From Salinibacterium sp. (GTDB taxonomy: Bacteria; Actinomycetota; Actinomycetes; Actinomycetales; Microbacteriaceae): DNA of 16,128 nucleotides. Of this stretch, positions 1-6,269 are shown piece after piece. Under the pieces are notes generated by a model. It saw nothing but the letters and a program-made list of their open reading frames with translations. It searched no databases and was not told where the DNA came from. How positions within the stretch are numbered: the first letter of the stretch is position 1; every line of letters starts with the position of its first letter. The stretch lies in assembly GCA_025352485.1 (NCBI GenBank), contig JANXTJ010000006.1, positions 1 through 16,128 on the forward strand, read 5' to 3'. Both the position numbers and the translations under genes were made by a program.

Positions 1-1
1 C

Positions 2-598
2 GATACCGCCCTCAGCCACTTTGGGCAGATCGATATCCTCGTGACGTCGGCCGGCATCCAGCGCTACGGCGACGTCGTGTCAACACCACTGGAGGTCTGG
101 AATGAGGTGTTCGCCGTAAACGTGACCGGGGTCTACCTCGCGGCCAAGGCAGCACTGCCCTCTCTGCGCCAGAGCCCGGCCGGCAGCATCGCCATCATCT
201 CGTCCGTGCAGGGAGTCGCGACCCAGGCGCAGGTTGCCGCCTACACGACGAGCAAAGGTGCGCTCAATGCACTCGCCCGTGCAATGGCCGTCGACGAGGG
301 CGTATACGGCGTGCGGGTGAACAGCATTCTTCCGGGATCGGTAGACACCCCGATGCTGCGCACCTCGGCCGAGCTATGGGGTGACGGCACCGCGGAGGGC
401 ACGGAGAATGTCATCGCCCAGTGGGGCAGAATGCACCCCCTCGGTCGGGTGGGCCAACCCGGCGAACTCGGGGCGGTCGTCTCCTTCGTCACCAGCCCGC
501 GAGCCAGCTTCATGACGGGCGCGGAGATCCGCGTGGATGGCGGGTTGCTGGCAAGAATTGCCGCCGCGATCCCCGAGAAAACCGAACCCGCCCAGTAG
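2..598 (+). CDS. SDR-family NAD(P)-dependent dehydrogenase (5' end outside window)
   Basis: The frame is open from the left edge, so the start codon and the N-terminal GxxxGxG nucleotide-binding loop lie outside. The visible part begins in the conserved FGxIDiLVxxAGI segment (TSAG in place of the usual NNAG). It continues with VNVTG (catalytic Asn), ISS (catalytic Ser), YTTSK (catalytic Tyr and Lys), RVNSILPGSVDTPM after the active site, and the C-terminal RVDGG motif. This is a complete classical SDR active site. It lies 39 bp upstream of uxuA on the same strand, so it probably belongs to the hexuronate operon. By context it could be the NAD-dependent fructuronate/mannonate oxidoreductase (B. 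subtilis uses an SDR, YjmF/UxuB, for that step) or a KduD-type ketodeoxygluconate dehydrogenase. The family assignment is firm; the substrate is inferred. Confidence 0.9.
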   Translation, partial: DTALSHFGQIDILVTSAGIQRYGDVVSTPLEVWNEVFAVNVTGVYLAAKAALPSLRQSPAGSIAIISSVQGVATQAQVAAYTTSKGALNALARAMAVDEGVYGVRVNSILPGSVDTPMLRTSAELWGDGTAEGTENVIAQWGRMHPLGRVGQPGELGAVVSFVTSPRASFMTGAEIRVDGGLLARIAAAIPEKTEPAQ

Positions 599-637
599 GG
601 CGCCCACTTACTCACGAAACGTCAGAAAGGCATCCCC

Positions 638-1672
638 ATGATTCAACTCAGCGAATTCCTCGCTCCCCGCCCCGAGCCGATGTGGAACTTGATCAAGCAG
701 GCCGGCGTTAACACCGTCATCGCCTCCCTCAACGGCGGGGAACAAGACCAGCGGATGTTCGCCTCCGTCGGCAAGAACGGATTCGGCAGTGCTGCAGCCG
801 AGGACACCCCATGGGGCGAAGCGGCACTCAGCCGCGACATGGGCATCTTCGCCGAACACGACTTGACGATGATCGGTGTCGAAGACACCGCTCCGATGGA
901 CAAGGTGCGGCTGGGGCTGCCCGGCCGCGACGAGCAGATCGAACACGTCATCACTCAGCTCAGGGCAATGGGAAATCTCGGCCTGCGCACGCTCTGTTAC
1001 AACTGGATGGCCCTGTCGAGCTGGGGGCGCACTAACACCGAGATCGTCGTGCGGGGTGGGGCCCTGGTCACCGGATTCCGGCTGGCCGATACCGCGGACA
1101 TGAAACCGTTGGTCGCCCCGGGTGAGGTCACCGAGGAGCAGATGTGGGACGCGCTTGGGTACTTCCTCGACGCGGTGGTCCCGGTAGCCGAGGAGGCAGG
1201 GGTTCGAATGGGGATGCATCCGGACGATCCGCCACGCCCGCTCGATCGCAACCTCCCGCGGCTAATGCGCTCCCCCGATGCTTTCCGCCGGCTGCGTTCG
1301 CTGCGCCCCTCGATCAACAACGGGATTACTTTCTGCCAGGGCAACTTCGCGCTCATGGCCGACGCAGACCTGCCGGCCCTCATCCGCGAGTTCGGGGTCG
1401 ACGGGATCGCGTTCGTTCACTTCAGAGACGTGATCGGCACGGCCACCGATTTTCGAGAGACGTTTCATGACGAGGGTCAAACCGATCTGCCGGAGTGCAT
1501 GCGCGCCTACGCGGAGATCGGGTTCTCCGGTCCCATGCGGCCGGATCACGTTCCCACAATGTACGGCGAGACGAATGGCCGGCCCGGCTATGAGGCACTC
1601 GGTCGGCTTTTCGCGATCGGCTATATCCGCGGCGTCGAGCAGGCCGCCTACGGCCGACCCACAGTCGCCTGA
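638..1672 (+). CDS. uxuA: Mannonate dehydratase
   Basis: The 344-residue product matches the UxuA family. UxuA dehydrates D-mannonate to 2-keto-3-deoxy-D-gluconate in the cytoplasm using a divalent metal (Mn2+ or Fe2+). Visible family blocks are MGMHPDDPP (His194), ITFCQGNFALM (Cys233), VHFRDV (His261) and RPDHVP (Asp303/His304). These His, Cys, His and Asp positions are the known metal-ligand pattern of the family. The length fits the shorter, Gram-positive-type enzymes (E. coli UxuA is nearer 394 residues). The ATG at 638 has an AAAGG ribosome site about 7 bases upstream. It lies between the SDR gene and kdgK, which makes it the second step of a fructuronate to mannonate to KDG to KDPG route. 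Confidence 0.95.
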   Translation: MIQLSEFLAPRPEPMWNLIKQAGVNTVIASLNGGEQDQRMFASVGKNGFGSAAAEDTPWGEAALSRDMGIFAEHDLTMIGVEDTAPMDKVRLGLPGRDEQIEHVITQLRAMGNLGLRTLCYNWMALSSWGRTNTEIVVRGGALVTGFRLADTADMKPLVAPGEVTEEQMWDALGYFLDAVVPVAEEAGVRMGMHPDDPPRPLDRNLPRLMRSPDAFRRLRSLRPSINNGITFCQGNFALMADADLPALIREFGVDGIAFVHFRDVIGTATDFRETFHDEGQTDLPECMRAYAEIGFSGPMRPDHVPTMYGETNGRPGYEALGRLFAIGYIRGVEQAAYGRPTVA

Positions 1673-1693
1673 GCGCCGAAAAGGCACACACAG

Positions 1694-2635
1694 ATGGAGA
1701 ATGCCGTGCACAAGGTCATCTGCGTGGGAGAAGCCATGGCCATGGTGACCCCTAGCGAACGGGCACCGCTCGCCGACAGCGACACCTTCACGATCACGCC
1801 GGGCGGCGCAGAGTCAAATGTGGCCAGCCATCTCGCCGCCATGGGCTTCGACGCGGTCTGGCTGAGTCGCCTCGGCGACGATGCGCTCGGCGATCTCATT
1901 CTGCGAACGCTGGCCGAGCGCGGAATAGACCTCAGCGCCGTCGCGAGGGATCGCTCTGCACCCACCGGGGTCTACTTCAAAGACCCGGTTCCCGGAAACC
2001 GCCGATCCGTGTCGTACTACCGCGCCTCCTCCGCCGCCTCTCGGATGTCGGCCGCGGATTTGGCCGACTGGCCGATGCACGAGGCGACGTGGGTGCATAC
2101 CACCGGCATCACCGCCGCACTTTCTGAGTCGTGCGCTGGCCTGGTCGAGCGACTCATCGCCGACTCAAGCAGCCTCGGTTACCACGTGTCTTTTGACGTG
2201 AACTATCGGGCCGCGCTGTGGCCATCGCCAGGGGCCGCGGCCATTCGTTGCCTCGAACTGGGCCGCGACTGTCACGTTCTGATGGTCGGCCTCGATGAGG
2301 CCCAAGAGCTCTGGGGGATCTCGACCGCGGAGCAGGTCGCTGACCTGTTCGGCACCGTTGCCCACGTGGTGGTGAAAGACGGCGCAAACGAAGCGGTCGA
2401 GATTCTTCAGATCCCCGGGAAGGAACGTGAAATTTTCCGGGTGCCCGCCCGACGCGCCGACGTGGTGGAAGCGATCGGAGCCGGCGACGCATTCGCCGCC
2501 GCATTTCTGGCCGGCCTGCTGCGCGGACACGCGCCAAACAAACGTCTCGCCGCCGGGCACAGCCTCGCGGCGTTCACGCTCGGCACCCTGCACGATTACC
2601 GCCCATATTCAGAGCTAGTCGGAGAGTCTCGATGA
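1694..2635 (+). CDS. kdgK: 2-keto-3-deoxygluconate kinase (PfkB family sugar kinase)
   Basis: This 313-residue PfkB/ribokinase-family kinase is predicted to phosphorylate 2-keto-3-deoxygluconate to KDPG with ATP. The N-terminal family signature is PGGAESNVASHLAAMG (residues 36-51). The C-terminal ATP-binding and anion-hole signature is AIGAGDAFAAAFLAGLL, with Asp265 as the expected catalytic base. The EAIGAGD form is common in KDG kinases. It starts 21 bp after uxuA and overlaps the aldolase gene by 4 bp (ATGA), so translation is probably coupled. The ATG at 1694 has a modest AAAAGG site 9 bases upstream. A GTG at 1706 has GGAG with a 6-base spacer and would give a four-residue shorter N-terminus of family-typical length, so the true start is unsettled. 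Substrate is assigned from context plus family; a fructokinase-like specificity is less likely. Confidence 0.88.
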   Translation: MENAVHKVICVGEAMAMVTPSERAPLADSDTFTITPGGAESNVASHLAAMGFDAVWLSRLGDDALGDLILRTLAERGIDLSAVARDRSAPTGVYFKDPVPGNRRSVSYYRASSAASRMSAADLADWPMHEATWVHTTGITAALSESCAGLVERLIADSSSLGYHVSFDVNYRAALWPSPGAAAIRCLELGRDCHVLMVGLDEAQELWGISTAEQVADLFGTVAHVVVKDGANEAVEILQIPGKEREIFRVPARRADVVEAIGAGDAFAAAFLAGLLRGHAPNKRLAAGHSLAAFTLGTLHDYRPYSELVGESR

Positions 2636-3285
2636 TTGCCGTGCGCAACGATCCGGAATGGTTCGGCGCCGGTCTTGCCAGCTGCCCGGTCATGGCGGTG
2701 TTCCGCGGCCTGTCACCGAGCGAGACCGTCTCTCTCGCTAGCCGGGCGTGGGACATCGGCGTCACTCAGGTCGAAGTCCCGATCGAGTCGGCGGCGGCGA
2801 TCCCCTCCCTCGTGGCGGCAATCGCGGCGGGCAATGACCGCGGGATGCGGGTAGGGGCTGGCACCATCGTCACCGCCGAGCAGCTTCACGCCGCGGTGGA
2901 TTCCGGGGCCGCTTACGTGGTCTCCCCCGGCTTCGATCCCGACCTGATCGCGCTCGCTGACGAGACCGGCACGCCCATCCTCCCCGGCATCGCGACGGCG
3001 AGCGAAATCCTGCGTGCGCAGAACCTCGGCTTCGGCTGGCTGAAGGCTTTCCCCGCCACGGTGCTCGGCATCGGCTGGTTCGCGGCGATGAAAGGTCCGT
3101 TCCCCGCGCTGAACCTTGTGGCCACGGGAGGGCTCAACGGCCGCAATGCGGCCGAGTTTCTCTCGGCGGGCGCCGCGGTGGTCGGCGTCGGCAGTGCATT
3201 CGGTGATCTTCAGCAGTGCGAGCTATTGGGCCGGTTGATTATGAATAGCGCCGACGCGTTCGGCGAGCGGGAGAGTGCTTGCTGA
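2632..3285 (+). CDS. eda: KDPG/KDPGal-type aldolase (2-dehydro-3-deoxy-phosphogluconate aldolase)
   Basis: The 217-residue class I aldolase (Eda/DgoA TIM barrel) would split KDPG into pyruvate and glyceraldehyde-3-phosphate. Visible elements are QVEVP with the catalytic Glu48, GAGTIVTAEQL, VVSPGFDP, PGIATASE, the Schiff-base lysine in WLKAFPA (Lys138), and ATGGL at the phosphate site. The residue matching E. coli Eda Arg49 is Glu52 (VEVPIES in place of LEVTLRT). That makes this stretch closer to the 2-dehydro-3-deoxy-6-phosphogalactonate aldolase DgoA, so galactonate-type specificity is an open alternative. The start overlaps the kdgK stop as ATGA. The last 63 bases overlap the end of convergent xdhC. 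Family assignment is firm; the exact substrate is inferred from the uxuA-kdgK context. Confidence 0.9.
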   Translation: MIAVRNDPEWFGAGLASCPVMAVFRGLSPSETVSLASRAWDIGVTQVEVPIESAAAIPSLVAAIAAGNDRGMRVGAGTIVTAEQLHAAVDSGAAYVVSPGFDPDLIALADETGTPILPGIATASEILRAQNLGFGWLKAFPATVLGIGWFAAMKGPFPALNLVATGGLNGRNAAEFLSAGAAVVGVGSAFGDLQQCELLGRLIMNSADAFGERESAC

Positions 3286-4107
3286 GTTTCGCACCGCGAT
3301 CACCTCAGCAAGAATCGCGATCGCCGTCTCTTCGGGGGTGCTGGCGCCGAGGTCAAGGCCGATCGGTGAATGCAGCCTCGAGAGGTCCTCGACGCCGCGT
3401 TCACGCAGGCAGGTCACGCGACGATCGTGGGTGGTGCGCGATCCCATGGCTCCCACATAGGCGACGGGCAGAGTCAGCGCCAGGGCGATGAGCTCGGCGT
3501 CAAAGCGCGCGTCGTGGCTCAGCACACAGATGACGGTGTGTTCGTCGACGGCTGCCGAGGCGAGGTATTCGGTCGGCCACTGAACGACGAGCTCGGCGCC
3601 GGGAAACCGAGCGGGGGTGGCGAAAAGGGGACGAGGGTCGCATACCGTCACCCGGAATCCGATGGCCAGGGCAGCCATCGACAGGGCGGCCGAGAACTCC
3701 ATGGCCCCGAAGATGATCAGATGTCGGCCCACAGGGGCCCGCTCGATGAAACCACAGAAGTCGATATCTGCACCATCGCGGAGGGCCTGTGCCAGCTCGT
3801 CGCTGAACGGCTGCACGTGAATGCGCAGCTCTCCCCCGCAGCTGAGGCCGACGCCGAAGGCCAGCTCGTCGCTCACCCCGTATTGCACGGTGCGCGGGAT
3901 GCCGTCTGCCAGCACCAGCTCGCAGGTCTCGACCACTGCACCCTCGACACAGCCGCCGGCGATGCTGCCGATCACGGCCTCGCCGTCGAAGGCCATCGAC
4001 GTGCCGACGGTGCGTGGCGCGCTGCCCACGATCGACACCGCGGTGGCAACCACCAGTGTGCGCCCGGCCGCGTGGGCCGAGAGCAGGCGGTCAGCTAATT
4101 CGTGCAC
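3223..4107 (-). CDS. xdhC: XdhC/CoxI-family molybdoenzyme maturation protein
   Basis: The product of about 294 residues has both XdhC-family halves. The N-terminal CoxI/XdhC domain shows GSAPRTVGTSMAF, IGSIAGGCVEGAV and the GLSCGGELRI cysteine motif. The C-terminal Rossmann-like domain shows LIIFGAMEFSAALS, a YVGAMGSRTTHDRR block and the family's closing SPIGLDLGASTPEETAIAILAEVIAV. XdhC proteins bind molybdenum cofactor and help insert the sulfurated form into xanthine dehydrogenase-type enzymes. The B. subtilis relative PucA belongs to the purine-degradation operon. An open frame extends up to 4206, but that would run into the hydrolase gene. The GTG at 4107 gives a family-typical N-terminus. 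Its GGAG lies only 2 bases upstream, so the start is tentative; a GTG at 4125 is the alternative. No dehydrogenase subunit gene adjoins it. Confidence 0.87.
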   Translation of the reverse strand: MHELADRLLSAHAAGRTLVVATAVSIVGSAPRTVGTSMAFDGEAVIGSIAGGCVEGAVVETCELVLADGIPRTVQYGVSDELAFGVGLSCGGELRIHVQPFSDELAQALRDGADIDFCGFIERAPVGRHLIIFGAMEFSAALSMAALAIGFRVTVCDPRPLFATPARFPGAELVVQWPTEYLASAAVDEHTVICVLSHDARFDAELIALALTLPVAYVGAMGSRTTHDRRVTCLRERGVEDLSRLHSPIGLDLGASTPEETAIAILAEVIAVRNSASTLPLAERVGAIHNQPAQ

Positions 4108-4144
4108 AACTCCAGCGTGCCACACCCCGCTGAGTGCGGTTTTG

Positions 4145-4166
4145 GGCCGGGCGATGTCGCCCGGCC
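4145..4166 (-). terminator. Perfect hairpin just downstream of the hydrolase gene
   Basis: GGCCGGGCGA and TCGCCCGGCC are perfect reverse complements with two bases between them, which allows a 9-bp stem with a 4-base loop. The hairpin lies 8 bases past the hydrolase stop (4175) and before the xdhC start (4107). No U-run follows on the - strand, so it would be a U-less intrinsic terminator, a type often proposed in actinobacteria, or a transcript 3'-end stabiliser. It would partly separate the hydrolase and xdhC transcripts. Confidence 0.55.
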
Positions 4167-4174
4167 TTATCCGT

Positions 4175-5017
4175 CTATTTTCCGACGAAGCCCAGCAACG
4201 CGGCATTCAGTTCTTCCGCGTGGGTCCAGAGCAGCGCGTGAGGAGCGCCCTCGATCTCGAGGTATTCGGCCTCGGGGAATGCGGCGTGGAAGGGCCGTCC
4301 CGTGGCGTCGATGGGCAGGATCCGGTCTTCGGTGCCCTGCACAATGAGGCTGGGGATGCCCGATGCGCGCACGGCGGCGACATCCGCCCTGAAGTCTTCG
4401 ATCCAGGTCGGAACGACGGCGTAGGCCGCGATCGGGGCGCTGCCCACCGCGATGTTCCAGGCCCCGTTCACCGCCTCCTGACTGATCCTGCTGCCGAGGT
4501 TCGTGTCGAGGTTGTAGAAGTCGTTGTAGAAGCCGGTGAACCAGGCGAACCGGTCATCCCTGGCGGCCGCGGCGATGCCGTCGAAGACCGACTGCGGAAC
4601 GCCGGTTGGATTGTCGTTGGTCTGCAGCAAGAAGGGCTCGAGCGGTGCGAGGAAGGCGAGTTTGGCCACCCGCGTCGCGCCGAACGTACCCACGTAACGG
4701 CCGAGTTCCCCGGTTCCCATCGAGAACCCGACGAGTACAACGTCGTTGAGATCGAGCGTTTCGAGCAGGGCGTTGAGGTCGCTCGCGAAGGTGTCGTAGT
4801 CGTATCCGACGCCCACTTTGCTCGACTTACCGAACCCCCTGCGGTCATAGGTGATGACCCGGTAGCCGGCCTCGCGCAGTTCACGCGCCTGACGCTCCCA
4901 CGACGTGCCATCCAAGGGGTAGCCGTGAATCAGAACCACGGGCTGTCCCGTTCCGTGGTCTTCATAGTAGATCTCGATGTCGTTCGAATTTTCCGAGCCA
5001 ACAGTGATGTACGACAT
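4175..5017 (-). CDS. Alpha/beta hydrolase (non-heme haloperoxidase-like)
   Basis: The 280-residue product is a complete alpha/beta-hydrolase-fold protein. The oxyanion region is VVLIHGYPLDGTSW (His31-Gly32). The nucleophile elbow is GFSMGTGE with Ser99, the acid is Asp231 in GTEDRILP, and the base is His260 in GAPHALLWTH. The elbow, DRRGFGKSS and the overall length are typical of the cofactor-free haloperoxidase/esterase group; in such proteins the natural reaction is usually an ester or perhydrolase reaction and cannot be read from sequence. No signal peptide is visible, so it is presumably cytoplasmic. The ATG has a good AAAGGA site 7 bases upstream. It is divergent from the tetR gene, with twin palindromes and a candidate promoter between them, so it is the likely target of that repressor. 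Confidence 0.9.
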   Translation of the reverse strand: MSYITVGSENSNDIEIYYEDHGTGQPVVLIHGYPLDGTSWERQARELREAGYRVITYDRRGFGKSSKVGVGYDYDTFASDLNALLETLDLNDVVLVGFSMGTGELGRYVGTFGATRVAKLAFLAPLEPFLLQTNDNPTGVPQSVFDGIAAAARDDRFAWFTGFYNDFYNLDTNLGSRISQEAVNGAWNIAVGSAPIAAYAVVPTWIEDFRADVAAVRASGIPSLIVQGTEDRILPIDATGRPFHAAFPEAEYLEIEGAPHALLWTHAEELNAALLGFVGK

Positions 5018-5033
5018 GGGTAGGTCCTTTCGT

Positions 5034-5051
5034 AGAGAACGTGCGTTCTCT
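5034..5051. promoter_or_regulatory. Palindromic operator 1 (likely TetR site)
   Basis: AGAGAACG and CGTTCTCT form perfect 8-base inverted arms around TG. The site lies 17 bases upstream of the hydrolase ATG, where it would be in the early transcribed region of that gene. On the other side it covers the expected -35 position of the tetR promoter. The same GAGAAC/GTTCTC half-sites recur at 5071-5086, which supports binding by one dimeric repressor. The divergently encoded TetR protein is the obvious candidate. Confidence 0.78.
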
Positions 5052-5064
5052 CGGCTATCCCCCT

Positions 5065-5093
5065 ACGATAGAGAACGCTAGTTCTCGGCACAA
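5065..5093 (-). promoter_or_regulatory. Candidate hydrolase promoter
   Basis: Read on the - strand, TTGTGC (5093-5088) is followed after exactly 17 bases by TATCGT (5070-5065). This matches the first three -35 bases and four of six -10 bases of a housekeeping promoter. Operator 2 fills the spacer. On the + strand the same spot reads TACGAT (5064-5069), a possible back-to-back -10 for tetR. Inferred by eye from hexamer matches and spacing. Confidence 0.5.
5071..5086. promoter_or_regulatory. Palindromic operator 2 (likely TetR site)
   Basis: GAGAAC and GTTCTC are perfect 6-base inverted arms around GCTA, with the same arms and the same 4-base core length as operator 1. The two centres are 36 bp apart. 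On the - strand this site fills the spacer between the candidate hydrolase -35 and -10 boxes. On the + strand it covers the expected tetR transcription start. Binding here would block both directions, giving repression of the hydrolase and autoregulation of tetR. Confidence 0.78.
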
Positions 5094-5107
5094 GTGGATA
5101 CGGACGA

Positions 5108-5677
5108 ATGTCAACAAGTAATGTGCTCGCCGAGCGCGAGCAGATCGTCGCCGCCGCCGATCGACTGTTTTATACGCACGGCATCCAGGCCGTCGGCATC
5201 GACAGGGTGCGCACCGCGAGCGGAGTCTCGCTGAAAAAGCTGTACTCGCTCTTCCCGTCGAAGGATGCGCTGCTCGTCGCCGTCCTGCGCCACCGCACCG
5301 GCGAGTGGGATGCCGGCATCGCCGAGGCCGCGGCCCAGGCCACCGACGCGCGCGAGAAGATTTTGGCCATCTACGACTTCCTCAACGAGTGGTTTCGGCA
5401 GGACGACTTCCGCGGTTGCGCCTTCATCAACTCTTTCGGCGAACTCGGTGCCGTCTCCCCCAATGTCGCAACGGTCGCGCGCGACCAGAAGGTGACGTTC
5501 CAGCGCTATGTAGCCAACCTGGTCGACGAGGCCGGAGCCCCGGCATCGCTCGCCCCGCAGCTGGCGATCCTCGCCGAGGGCGCACAGACCACCGCGGCAA
5601 TCTCCGGAACGCCGGATGCCGCGGCGCACGCCCGCGCCGCCGCGGTCGTGCTCATCGACGCCGCCCTGTCGTCGTAA
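5108..5677 (+). CDS. TetR/AcrR-family transcriptional repressor
   Basis: The 189-residue protein has an N-terminal TetR DNA-binding domain: AADRLFYTHGIQAVGIDRVRTASGVSLKKLYSLFPSKDALL covers helices 1-4, with the recognition helix near residues 39-46. An all-helical ligand-binding and dimerisation domain follows. Its DDFRGCAFINSFGELG stretch is a recurring feature of one TetR subgroup (LmrA/YxaF-like). The inducer cannot be told from sequence. The gene is divergent from the hydrolase across a 90-bp gap with two matching palindromes, so local repression and autoregulation are likely. The ribosome site upstream of the ATG is weak (GGA at -7). It could conceivably also control genes elsewhere. Confidence 0.9.
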   Translation: MSTSNVLAEREQIVAAADRLFYTHGIQAVGIDRVRTASGVSLKKLYSLFPSKDALLVAVLRHRTGEWDAGIAEAAAQATDAREKILAIYDFLNEWFRQDDFRGCAFINSFGELGAVSPNVATVARDQKVTFQRYVANLVDEAGAPASLAPQLAILAEGAQTTAAISGTPDAAAHARAAAVVLIDAALSS

Positions 5678-5725
5678 ACGGGGCGCACAGTCTGATTCAC
5701 TGGAGTGGTGCCGGAGGATGACGCG

Positions 5726-6244
5726 TTGAGAGAACCGTTCGAGCCGGTTGCGCGCGCCTCCCGCACCAACGAAGACCACACCGACGCGAGCTGGCTGGCG
5801 CGCACGATCGCACTGGCGACCGCGAATGTGGCGTCAGGAGGCGGACCGTTTGGTGCCCTAGTCGTTCGCGACGGTGCGCTCATCGCCGAGGGTCAAAACC
5901 GGGTCACCGCCACCCTTGACCCGACCGCCCACGCCGAGGTCGTCGCGATCCGCTCAGCATGCTTGGCCGTCGGCGACTTCTCGCTAGTCGGCGCGACGCT
6001 CTACACCTCGTGCGAACCGTGCCCGCTATGCCTGTCCGCGGCGCTCTGGGCGCGCGTCGACCGTGTCGTCTACGCCGCAGACCGCCACGATGCGGCCCGC
6101 GGCGGCTTCGACGACCGGGAGTTCTACGAGTTGTTCACGCGCGACCGCAACACCTGGCAGCTTGCGGTGCAATCGATGCGACCGGATGACGCGTCCGCCC
6201 CATTCGACGCGTGGCTCGCCCACGAACAGCGCACCGACTACTGA
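5726..6244 (+). CDS. guaD: Nucleoside/guanine deaminase (CMP/dCMP deaminase fold)
   Basis: This cytidine-deaminase-fold zinc enzyme has about 172 residues. The zinc site is complete: PTAHAEVVAIR (His69 ligand, Glu71 proton shuttle) and TSCEPCPLC (Cys99 and Cys102 of PCxxC). GGPFGALVVRDG, the GFDDREFYELF region and the length resemble bacterial guanine deaminase GuaD more than tRNA adenosine deaminase TadA, so guanine to xanthine is the favoured reaction. I chose the TTG at 5726 because GGAGGA lies 7 bases before it; GTG codons at 5705 and 5708 extend the frame but have a poorly placed GGAG. Xanthine from this step would feed the xanthine dehydrogenase served by xdhC and the mod genes. TadA-like or other aminohydrolase activity cannot be excluded. 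Confidence 0.85.
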   Translation: MREPFEPVARASRTNEDHTDASWLARTIALATANVASGGGPFGALVVRDGALIAEGQNRVTATLDPTAHAEVVAIRSACLAVGDFSLVGATLYTSCEPCPLCLSAALWARVDRVVYAADRHDAARGGFDDREFYELFTRDRNTWQLAVQSMRPDDASAPFDAWLAHEQRTDY

Positions 6245-6254
6245 AGCATCCCAT

Positions 6255-6269
6255 TACGATTTAGGAATG
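6255..6269 (+). promoter_or_regulatory. -10 element placed for a leaderless start
   Basis: TACGAT (6255-6260) is followed by six bases and then ATG (6267). Transcription starting about seven bases past the -10 would begin at the A of the ATG, which gives a leaderless mRNA. An AGGA touches the ATG but is too close to act as a normal ribosome site. No clear -35 box is seen. The same arrangement recurs before pucG. Confidence 0.5.

Noticed and set aside
4108..4206. N-terminal extension of XdhC to an ATG at 4206
   Set aside because: It would overlap the hydrolase gene and add 33 residues unlike the XdhC family, running through the hairpin. The GTG at 4107 gives the normal N-terminus.
3821..5023. 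Long + strand open frame (about 400 codons) opposite xdhC and the hydrolase
   Set aside because: It is antisense to two genes with intact catalytic motifs, shows no recognisable domain and has low-complexity Arg/Gly/Val-rich composition, as expected for a GC-rich shadow frame.
6063..6266. Extension of the cold-shock/DUF1294 frame upstream to 6063
   Set aside because: It overlaps guaD almost entirely, and the cold-shock domain begins right after the ATG at 6267.
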